From the NCBI GenBank assembly GCA_023473405.1, contig JAMCZD010000122.1:469-20679 (forward strand): 20,211 bases of DNA. Direction: 5' to 3'. Origin of the DNA: Candidatus Omnitrophota bacterium. Lineage in GTDB: Bacteria; Verrucomicrobiota; Verrucomicrobiia; Limisphaerales; UBA1319. This document shows, piece after piece, positions 1 to 6,117 of this stretch (the stretch's first letter is position 1; each line of letters begins with the position of its first letter). Position numbers and translations under genes: made by a program. The notes below the pieces were generated by a model. The model was not told where the DNA came from. It did no database searches and worked only from the letters and a program-made list of their open reading frames with translations.

Positions 1-1
1 C

Positions 2-1134
2 AACATACGGCGGTTGGGCGGCTATGACACCAGCGGGTCAGCGGAGGGCGTCCAGGTAGTGGGGAACCTTGCCTATGTGGCCGATGGCACAAATGGTTTG
101 CAGGTTCTGGACGTAAGCGATCCAGTTAACATTCGGCCATTGGGTGGCTTTGTTGACACTAACGGGTATGCCTTCAGTGTGCAGGTGGCGGGAGACCTCG
201 CCTATATGGCCGACGGCACGAATGGTTTGCTCGTGCTGGACGTCAGCGATCCAGCCTCCATCCGACCGTTGGGCGGCTATGGCACCTACTGGGCGGCCGA
301 AAGACTGCAGATGGTCGATAACCTGGCTTACGTGGCGGATGGCCCCGCCGGCCTGCAGGTGCTCGACGTGGCCAACCCCGCCCAAATGCGGCTGTTGGGA
401 AGCTTTGCCACCAGTGCATCCGCTTTGAATGTCCAGGTGGTGGGCGGCCTGGCCTATGTGGGGGATGCAAATGGTGGATTGCAGATGCTCAATGTGAGTG
501 ATCCTTCCGACATCTGCCAGTTGGGCACCATTGATACCAAGCGTCCCGGAGCCAGTGTGCATGTGGTGGGAAACCTGGTCATCGTGGCCAATGGAGAGGC
601 GGGGTGGACGTTGTAAAATTGTCAGGCGGGCCTGGGTTTATTCCGGGCTTCCTTCTGCAGCCAGCGGATCAATCAACTCCTCGGGGCGGTTCGGTCACGT
701 TCAGGGTTGCGGCAGCCGGGGATGAGCCTCTGCATTATCAATGGCGCAAAGATGCGCGGGACTTGACGGATGACCGCCGGATCAGCGGGTCCGCCTCCAA
801 CACGCTCACTATTGCCAATTGCCTGTTAGCCGATGCGGGCGATTACACCGTAGTCGTAACCAATGCCGTTGGCAGTGTGGAAAGCCGTCCGGCAAAGCTG
901 ACTTACGTGGAGATCGCTCCTCTAGCGATTCGCCTGGTAGGCGGTCATGTTTAGTTAACGGTGGATGTGCCACAGGGCATGCAAGTGAAGCTACAATACA
1001 GGGAATATCTGTTGGGTTCACGCCCTTGGAACGAACTGGCCACTGTTACCGCCGGGGTTGTGCCGATCGAGATTGAAGACCCCCGGCCGGCCGGCCTGCA
1101 GCGATGCTTTTATCGGGCGATCACGAGGCCGTGA
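2..1134 (+). pseudogene. Secreted LVIVD-repeat / Ig-like protein, broken gene, 5' end outside the window
   Basis: The reading frame is open from base 2 and encodes about five beta-propeller-type LVIVD repeats of about 42 residues, each with a core like NLAYVADGTNGLQVLDVSDP. The frame ends at TAA 614-616, but the next frame continues the same protein. Adding one G to the GGGG run at 601-604 gives AGVDVVKLS, which restores the fifth repeat. An Ig-like domain follows (about 650-905, with YQWRKD and DAGDYTVVVTNAVGSV). An in-frame TAG at 952-954 then interrupts the protein, and the same frame runs on to TGA 1132-1134, ending in CFYRAITRP. This tail resembles the C-terminal module of many secreted Verrucomicrobia proteins, including the one at 10025-10828. 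LVIVD proteins are generally extracellular with unknown ligands. Two independent lesions suggest a decayed gene; sequencing errors are the alternative. A signal peptide would lie upstream. Confidence 0.8.
50..625 (+). repeat. Tandem in-gene LVIVD repeats, about 5 units of about 126 bp
   Basis: Five consecutive units follow the pattern VQVVGNLAYVADG..GLQVLDVSDP..IRPLG. The first two are the most alike at DNA level: the stretches beginning near 75 and near 201 share most bases from the 'TATGTGGCCGA' part to 'AGCGATCCAG'. Later units have diverged (VGDANGGLQMLNVSDP, VANGEAG). This suggests fairly recent duplication of units 1 and 2 within an older array. Confidence 0.75.
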
Positions 1135-1161
1135 AAGAAGGGCGGCGCGCCCTCAAACCAA

Positions 1162-1249
1162 TTATCCCGCAGCCCAACTCAGCGGGATAACTCGATTGAC
1201 AACCCGGTGCCGCACCCCGATAGTTCGCTACTATATAGTCACTATCCCG
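1162..1249 (+). promoter_or_regulatory. Promoter region with three TATCCCG sites and a 10-bp palindrome
   Basis: A 9-bp perfect inverted repeat (TTATCCCGC at 1162-1170, GCGGGATAA at 1182-1190, 11-base spacer) precedes a possible -35 TTGACA (1196-1201). A weak -10, GATAGT (1219-1224), follows at 17-bp spacing. Just downstream come the perfect palindrome ACTATATAGT (1230-1239) and a third TATCCCG (1243-1249). The arrangement fits an operator-controlled promoter for the small gene at 1314. The upstream hairpin has no T-tract, so it is a poor intrinsic terminator for the preceding pseudogene. The regulator is unknown; promoter and operator roles are inferred from sequence only. Confidence 0.4.
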
Positions 1250-1300
1250 TTTGTTAGCCGAATATTAATGAACTTATCCATGGCCAATTGCATGCGGAAG

Positions 1301-1307
1301 AAAGGAG
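1301..1307 (+). promoter_or_regulatory. Shine-Dalgarno site of the small gene
   Basis: AAAGGAG lies 6 bases before ATG 1314-1316. It is one of the strongest ribosome-binding sites in the window, and it favours ATG 1314 over the TTG at 1288 although the frame from 1314 is soon lost. Confidence 0.6.
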
Positions 1308-1313
1308 ACAATT

Positions 1314-1518
1314 ATGGCAACCAATCAATCAACTCGAGCCGGGCAATGCCTTGGTGGCGAAACAAGTCCGCCAGCTCAATGACCGCCTGGTGCAGTTGCC
1401 CGGTTTATCCGAGCCGTTCTGTCGGCCCGAGGCGCAGCGGGTTTATTACGCCGTCAATATGCTCTTCCTGGATGAGGCCAAGGCCGGCTTCTCCCGGCCG
1501 CAATTGGCCAAATTATAA
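1314..1518 (+). pseudogene. Small protein of unknown function (about 66 aa if repaired), frameshifted near its start
   Basis: I do not recognise this protein. From the well-placed ATG at 1314 the frame reads MATNQ and is then lost, stopping after about 22 codons. Another frame is open to TAA 1516-1518 and reads protein-like: NALVAKQVRQLNDRLVQ, EAQRVYYAVNMLFLDEA, FSRPQLAKL. The sequence AATCAATCAA at 1323-1332 explains the shift: removing one 4-base AATC unit joins the two as MATNQLEPGNALVAKQ, giving a 66-residue helical, Leu/Gln-rich soluble protein. A start at TTG 1288 in the downstream frame would avoid the frameshift but ignores the strong SD. The gene ends 22 bp before the hydrolase start, so the two may be cotranscribed. 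No Cys cluster, clear helix-turn-helix or membrane segment is seen. Confidence 0.5.
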
Positions 1519-1540
1519 TTGCCAGCCTGATCAAACTCCG

Positions 1541-2668
1541 TTGAGAACCTTGAACTGCTTCTTCGGTCTCGCCGTGGGGATTTTTCTCCTCGGCCGAACC
1601 GTTTTATCGGCGACTCCGTTAGCCGTCTGCTCGAGTCCTCCCTTTTACGCCGATCGAACAAATCTGCTGGTGGTGATCGACGAAGACGGAGTAACGCATC
1701 CAATCAGGACTGATGCGGATTGGCAACGCCGCCGCGAGCATATCCTGGCCAACCTGCAATTGGTCATGGGGCCATTGCCGATTAAGTGGAAGAATCTGCC
1801 TTTGGAACCGCAGGTGGTCGAAGAAGTCGTGTTGCCCAAGTGCGTCCGCAAGAAAATCACCTATCGTGCTGAACCGGACGACCTGGTTACGGCCTATTTG
1901 CTGATTCCGCGAACGTTTTCCGGCAAACGGCCCGCAATGCTCTGCCTCCATCAAACCACCGAAATCGGCAAAGACGAACCCGCAGGCCTGGGAGGAAGCC
2001 CGGACTTGCATTATGCGCTCGAACTGGCCGAACGTGGCTATGTCACCCTGGCGCCCGATTACTGGAGTTTCGGTGATTATCGACACAAGGCATACGACCC
2101 TTATCAACACGGCTACGTCAGCGGGACAATGAAAGGTATCTGGAACCACATCCGCGCAGTGGATTTGCTTGAATCCCTGCCCGAGGTTGACAGCCGGCGG
2201 ATTGGCTGTATCGGTCATTCGTTGGGCGGACACAATGCGCTTTGGCTCGCCGCCTTTGATGCGCGGATCAAGGTCGTGGTTTCCAGTTGCGGCTTCAATT
2301 CGATGAGCAGCTATGCCGCTTCACCCTACGGCGGCGGCGATTTGCGCAATTACGCGCAACGCCGCTACATGCCGCGCGTCACCAGTGTTTATGGGAATGA
2401 CCCTCGAAAACTGCCTTTCGATTGGCCGGAGGTCCTGGCTGTCGTGGCTACCCGGCCCCTCTTCATCAACGCGCCCTTGAATGACATGAACTTTGTGGTT
2501 TCCGGCGTAAATGAATGCGTCGATGCCGTCCGTCCCGTCTATCAATGGAAGAATTGCGCCAATAACCTGGCCGTGATTTATCCCCGCGCCGAGCACTCGT
2601 TTCCCGCAGACGCTCGAGCCGCCGCCTATGCCTTCATTGACCGCGCCCTGTGCAACGATGCTGATTAG
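1541..2668 (+). CDS. Exported alpha/beta hydrolase (dienelactone hydrolase / acetyl-xylan-esterase-like)
   Basis: A 375-residue serine hydrolase starting at TTG 1541. The frame is open further upstream, but only this start gives a sensible signal peptide (about residues 4-24, FFGLAVGIFLLGRTVLSATP). The alpha/beta fold begins at RPAMLCLHQ (about 130-137). The nucleophile elbow is GHSLGGH with Ser227; His352 in AEHSFP is the likely catalytic His and Asp315 in PLNDMNF a candidate acid. The region TLAPDYWSFGDY and the 'YVSGTMKGIWNHIRAVDLL' helix resemble the Abhydrolase_7/AXE1-like esterases common in Verrucomicrobia and Planctomycetes, which often deacetylate or cleave polysaccharide esters. Substrate is not determined. 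It follows the small gene by 22 bp and converges on the GH63-like gene, which may suggest a shared glycan-degrading role. No strong SD is seen before the TTG. Confidence 0.8.
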   Translation: MRTLNCFFGLAVGIFLLGRTVLSATPLAVCSSPPFYADRTNLLVVIDEDGVTHPIRTDADWQRRREHILANLQLVMGPLPIKWKNLPLEPQVVEEVVLPKCVRKKITYRAEPDDLVTAYLLIPRTFSGKRPAMLCLHQTTEIGKDEPAGLGGSPDLHYALELAERGYVTLAPDYWSFGDYRHKAYDPYQHGYVSGTMKGIWNHIRAVDLLESLPEVDSRRIGCIGHSLGGHNALWLAAFDARIKVVVSSCGFNSMSSYAASPYGGGDLRNYAQRRYMPRVTSVYGNDPRKLPFDWPEVLAVVATRPLFINAPLNDMNFVVSGVNECVDAVRPVYQWKNCANNLAVIYPRAEHSFPADARAAAYAFIDRALCNDAD

Positions 2669-2697
2669 GGTCATATCTACACATACCACATGGAAAT

Positions 2698-2996
2698 GGG
2701 GTCCCAAGTATTGACACAATTTTATTATCGCAGTTGGTATAGCCGATTGATGGTCTGGGTGTGGGTTTTCACTCTCAGCAAGTCCTCATGCTCCCGGCAA
2801 TCCGTTGTTCGGCAAGCTTGACCCATAATCGCCAGGTACGGTTCCCGCGCGGTATCGCCCTTGAACATTGCTTCACCCTGGTTAGCGCGAATCATCACAT
2901 AATAAATGGCCCCTATCGTATTCCACGGGCGGTTATTTCTTCCTATTGACTTTGGCCACTGCCCAGCAACCGCTTTGTGTCAATACTTGGGACCCC
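2698..2996. mobile_element. RAYT/Y1-transposase-derived MITE-like element with 22-bp terminal inverted repeats
   Basis: The 22 bases at 2698-2719 (GGGGTCCCAAGTATTGAC plus ACAA) recur as an exact reverse complement at 2975-2996. The 299-bp segment sits between two convergent genes and fills most of their 365-bp gap. No target duplication is visible, as expected for IS200/IS605-type or REP-associated tyrosine transposase elements. Its interior on the minus strand encodes a decayed N-terminal Y1-transposase piece (separate entry). This suggests an internally deleted derivative mobilised in trans by a full-length RAYT elsewhere. The terminal repeats could also fold into an RNA structure that ends transcription from both sides. 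Confidence 0.7.
2725..2946 (-). pseudogene. Remnant of a REP-associated tyrosine (Y1) transposase
   Basis: Reading the minus strand to TAA at 2727-2725 gives GAIYYVMIRANQGEAMF, then DTAREPYLAIMGQACRTTD, then a short tail KTHTQTINRLYQLR. The first part matches the usual RAYT/Y1_Tnp start (pattern GAIYHVM-RG-(N/D)-REAIF--D--R--FL-TL-EAC--T). The central catalytic part is missing: the His-hydrophobic-His (HUH) motif and the Tyr nucleophile helix are absent. No proper start codon precedes GAIYYVM in this frame. The tail may be the original C-terminus joined by an internal deletion. Non-functional as a transposase. Confidence 0.65.
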
Positions 2997-3033
2997 TTGG
3001 CAGCTTTCGGCGCATTTAAGGCAAACCGGGCGT

Positions 3034-4356
3034 TTACCAGTCGAGGATAAACTCGATCAAGAATGTACCGGTCCAGCCGTACTGGGGAGCGCCGAGCCCT
3101 TTGCCGTCGCGCGAGTCATAGTATTCCCAAAGGTAATCCTTGTTCTTGTCGCACCAACCGAGGATGGTTTCGCGCAGGTTGTTCGCGATCTTATCATAAC
3201 CGTAGTTTCGCAAGCCTTTGAGGGCGAAATAGGAGACATTGAGCCAGGTCGGCCCGCGCCAGTAATCGGAGCTCCGGTAGGCGGGGTTATTATAACTGAC
3301 CGAAGGCAGGCCGGGGAAGAACTTCGCCGGGTCGGCCGCCAGTTTGGCGAGGCGCGTTGCGCGTTGTTGGTTGGGGATATTCACGTAGAGCGGCATGAAG
3401 GACGCGGGCGACAGCACGTCCGTGAATTTTCGGGTCACGCGGTTGCAGTCCATATAGGCGCCGGCCGTTTCATTCCAGAGCGTGTTATCGATGCGGAATC
3501 CGAGTTCCTTGGCGTGCTCGAGCCATTGGGTCTGGTCTTCTTTTAGGTCGAGGCGGCGTGCGATATAGGCCATCGAATCGTAGAATGTGACCATGACGCA
3601 GTTGAGGTCCACGGCCCAGAGGCTGTCGCAGCCATGATCCCAGCGCACGGAGGTGTCCCAGCCCGACTCCAAATTCGGAAGCGTGCCGCCGTAGTGGAAG
3701 AGGCCGTCGGCATTGCCGCCCCGATTCTTCATCCAATGGCGTTCGAGGGCAACGAGCTTTGGATAGGCCTTGGCAAGGAATGTCTTGTCTGGAGCGATCT
3801 CGTCAACGCGCATGATGGCCCAGGCGATTACCGGGGGTTTCCCGAAGTTGGTGACGACCTCGCTGTTTTCCATGATGACGTCGGGCAAAGCGCCCGAAGG
3901 CTGCTGGAAACGCAGGAGAATTTCAAATTGCTCACGGGCAAGTTGGGGGTCCCAACGGGCAACGGCGATGGCGTGGAATGGGCCGTCCCATGACCAGACG
4001 CCGTGGTACTTGAAAGGGGACGGGTAAATGCCGCGCAAAGGCGACCAGGGAAGTGGTTGGCCGGCGAAAGACAGCGCGCGACCGCCGACACTATTCTGCC
4101 CATCAGCGTCATAAGCAGTTTTTGGGCTGGCGATGTCAGCCTGGAGCGTCAGAGCGGCTCGTCGAAGGAGGTCAAGGTCACGGGCGGAGACGGAGGACTT
4201 GACACGGCTGAGCCAGGAATCGACGCGGGCATCGTCTGAATAAGCCTGCGGGGTGAATGTAGCGCAAAGCCCTCCGACGCAGAGTACTAGAGTCAAAAAA
4301 GCGCCTCCATGACGATTTATCGCTTGCCGCATGAGCGCATGTTGCCAAGCCCGCAT
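3034..4356 (-). CDS. Exported GH63-like glycoside hydrolase (trehalase/glucosidase/mannosylglycerate-hydrolase-like (alpha/alpha)6 barrel)
   Basis: A 440-residue protein with an N-terminal signal peptide (about residues 9-40: MRQAINRHGGAFLTLVLCVG, cleavage near YSDDA). Met9 is an equally plausible start because neither site has a clear SD. The remainder is an (alpha/alpha)6-barrel glycosidase. Family signatures include GVWSWDGPFHAIAVARWD (119-136), ESGWDTSVRWDHG (230-242, with Asp234 the likely general acid by analogy with the ESG-D-S-RWD motif of mannosylglycerate hydrolases), DYWRGPTWLNVSYFALKGL (364-382) and LWEYYDSRDG (409-418, with Glu411 the likely general base). The end GWTGTFLIEFILDW is typical. 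Family members cleave alpha-linked glucosyl or mannosyl compounds; the exact substrate cannot be told. Stop is at 3036-3034. It converges with the esterase gene across the MITE. Confidence 0.82.
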   Translation of the reverse strand: MRAWQHALMRQAINRHGGAFLTLVLCVGGLCATFTPQAYSDDARVDSWLSRVKSSVSARDLDLLRRAALTLQADIASPKTAYDADGQNSVGGRALSFAGQPLPWSPLRGIYPSPFKYHGVWSWDGPFHAIAVARWDPQLAREQFEILLRFQQPSGALPDVIMENSEVVTNFGKPPVIAWAIMRVDEIAPDKTFLAKAYPKLVALERHWMKNRGGNADGLFHYGGTLPNLESGWDTSVRWDHGCDSLWAVDLNCVMVTFYDSMAYIARRLDLKEDQTQWLEHAKELGFRIDNTLWNETAGAYMDCNRVTRKFTDVLSPASFMPLYVNIPNQQRATRLAKLAADPAKFFPGLPSVSYNNPAYRSSDYWRGPTWLNVSYFALKGLRNYGYDKIANNLRETILGWCDKNKDYLWEYYDSRDGKGLGAPQYGWTGTFLIEFILDW

Positions 4357-4560
4357 GCATTGTCAAATAGAAGAATTGGGATCGGACCACGGCATCGATC
4401 ACGGTTTCTCATCGCCTCAGAAGGTCACAAGCCGTTGCGAATCCCGCACAATCTCGTAGAGGTCTGTCAATGTCGAAAGCGGACATCAGATTCCGCCGAC
4501 TGGCGCAACGAATGAATTTTGTGTCCTGTTGTAAGTGGTTGGTAATGAGGGGAAAACATT

Positions 4561-4637
4561 TGGTGCGCGAGGCGGGAATCGAACCCACAACCTGCGGCTT
4601 CGGAGGCCGTCACTCTATCCAATTGAGCTACTCGCGC
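4561..4637 (-). tRNA. tRNA-Arg (anticodon CCG)
   Basis: The minus strand folds as a complete cloverleaf. The acceptor stem is GCGCGAG/CTCGCGC and the D arm begins GCTCAATTGG. The anticodon loop CTCCGAA has anticodon CCG, reading Arg codon CGG. The T arm is GTGGG-TTCGATT-CCCGC, followed by discriminator A and an encoded CCA at 4563-4561. In the anticodon stem (ACGGC/GCCGC) the outermost pair is an A-C mismatch, which is tolerable at 27-43. Confidence 0.97.
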
Positions 4638-4682
4638 AACCATTGATGATCCAGCGTGGTCCGCTCGAATCACCGGGGATAT

Positions 4683-4710
4683 ATTATGCCGAATTGGAGT
4701 GTTCCGGCAA
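4683..4710 (-). promoter_or_regulatory. Putative sigma-70-type promoter of the tRNA-Arg gene
   Basis: On the minus strand TTGCCG (4710-4705) and CATAAT (4688-4683) are separated by 16 bp. The mature tRNA starts about 45 bases downstream of the -10, a normal leader length. The match is moderate and the call rests on position. Confidence 0.4.
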
Positions 4711-4799
4711 GCAAATACGCCGTTTCGATCCGGAATCGAGACGGGTAGGAGGTCCGAGGCCGCCTCGCCGGGGCATGGAAACGGTCTTTGCCCCAGGGC

Positions 4800-5894
4800 T
4801 CAGGTTTTCGCGCCTTGATAAATCAATTTGCGAATGGCGAGTCCGTCTTCCATGGTGGGCGCAACCGTTTGCAGCGACAAACCGGCGGCCGGCAGGGCGT
4901 CGCGGACGCGAGCGATTTCCTCGGGGGTAACCTGGGCAAAGGCGACGCAAGGCTTCTTTCCCTGAATTTTTCGCCAGGCCGGAACGATTTTCTCATGCAA
5001 CCCGGAAGCGCCGACGTCGTAATTCAAATCGAGCACGTCAACTTCCTCGACGTCCAGCAGCAGATCGACGGGCCACAATTGGTTGCCGTGCAGGTGAAAA
5101 GCGACGAATGCGAATTGCCCGGCGACTCGCCGGACATGGGGCAGGAAGATGTCGCGGTACATTCGCGGTGACAGGACCGATACAGCGTCGTCCTGGAGCC
5201 AGACGCCCTTTTCCGGCACCCAGCAGCGCAGGCCGGCGCACCCGATGATGTACCCGTTTTCCGATTCCGGGATCAAGGCCAGTTGCGCCTGGCCCACCTC
5301 AGCCAGGACGTCCGCGCAGATGCCGGCCAACCGGCGGACACGGTCCGGGCAATCGAACAAGTCCAGCGCCAGGTTGTTCGGACCCCGCAGCGCCGCGCAC
5401 ATATCGGCTACCCCGCGCATCAATGTCGGGGTGCAGGGAAAGCGCCCGTTGGAATGGCTGGCAAGGGCTTGAAGCAGTTCGAGCAATTTTCGTGTCCAGG
5501 GATTGTCCAGCGCGGGACGATGCCAATCGTAACGGTCCCAATCGGCAATGCAGTGGTCGGCCCACATCGTCGTTCCCGAGTACGAGATAGGGCAGCCCAT
5601 GATGGCTTCGAGCCAAGGCACACTGGCCAGCGCGCCGGCGGCAAATGGATAGTCATCGTCGAGTCGGACATAGGCTTCCCACAGGGCGTCGATGTCCTTT
5701 AGGAAAGGTTCGACCTGGATGGACTCGGGTTTTACCGGGCCGAGAGGCAATGTCGCCGCCAGGTTGGGATAGAGTTCCGGCACGTAAAAACCAAACAGCC
5801 ACGAACCGATCAAAGGGCGATCGGCAGCGGCGTGGTTCAGGAAAGCCTGGTGCCGGCTGATTATCTCGGGTGATAGTGGTAAACTCATGCTCAT
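4800..5894 (-). CDS. Uroporphyrinogen-decarboxylase (URO-D)-like protein
   Basis: A 364-residue cytoplasmic protein of the URO-D/methyltransferase superfamily. The C-terminal half has the typical pattern VWLQDDAVSVLSPRMYRDIF (231-250), HVRRVAGQFAFVAFHLHGNQ (253-272) and VLDLNYDVG (287-295), with alternating barrel strands and helices. The N-terminal R-P-W-MRQAGR signature of true haem-pathway HemE is absent, so a housekeeping role in uroporphyrinogen decarboxylation is unlikely. Relatives include corrinoid-dependent methyltransferase subunits and many orphan Verrucomicrobia/Planctomycetes proteins of unknown substrate. Start ATG 5894-5892 (MSMSLPLSP; a second ATG two codons later is equally possible), without a clear SD. 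No corrinoid protein or activator gene lies nearby. Confidence 0.75.
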   Translation of the reverse strand: MSMSLPLSPEIISRHQAFLNHAAADRPLIGSWLFGFYVPELYPNLAATLPLGPVKPESIQVEPFLKDIDALWEAYVRLDDDYPFAAGALASVPWLEAIMGCPISYSGTTMWADHCIADWDRYDWHRPALDNPWTRKLLELLQALASHSNGRFPCTPTLMRGVADMCAALRGPNNLALDLFDCPDRVRRLAGICADVLAEVGQAQLALIPESENGYIIGCAGLRCWVPEKGVWLQDDAVSVLSPRMYRDIFLPHVRRVAGQFAFVAFHLHGNQLWPVDLLLDVEEVDVLDLNYDVGASGLHEKIVPAWRKIQGKKPCVAFAQVTPEEIARVRDALPAAGLSLQTVAPTMEDGLAIRKLIYQGAKT

Positions 5895-5962
5895 ATCAAC
5901 TGGAAGTTAGTGTAGCATCCCAGAAATAGCTATAAATTTGTTGCGCTGCGAAATATCCGGGC

Positions 5963-5977
5963 TAAGGGATTCCCTTA
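5963..5977. promoter_or_regulatory. 15-bp palindrome in the divergent intergenic region
   Basis: TAAGGGA-T-TCCCTTA is a perfect 7-bp inverted repeat around one base. It sits between the divergent starts of the URO-D-like gene (5894, minus) and the multicopper oxidase gene (6118, plus). This is a typical place for a dimeric repressor or activator site; no regulator is identified. Confidence 0.3.
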
Positions 5978-6117
5978 CCATCCGTAGGCGAGCGACCTAG
6001 GCTAAATTCAGGTCCCGGTCCGATTGCAAACCCGGCTTGCCCGGTCGAGTTTAATCCGCCGAAAAAGGGGATAATACAAGGGCGGTTAGTTTGACGTCTG
6101 CGTAAACCGACACAAAT

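Noticed and set aside
1058..1540. N-terminal extension of the hydrolase frame
   Set aside because: Overlaps the end of the LVIVD pseudogene, the promoter region and the small gene; composition is not protein-like, and the signal peptide begins only at 1541.
4361..4366. TTGACA on the minus strand before the GH63-like gene
   Set aside because: It lies only a few bases from the first ATG and has no -10 partner at 16-18 bp.
4535..4930. Open frame reading GARGGNRTHNLRLRRPSLYP across the tRNA
   Set aside because: Classic false protein produced by translating the complement of a tRNA gene; the rest is antisense to the URO-D-like gene.
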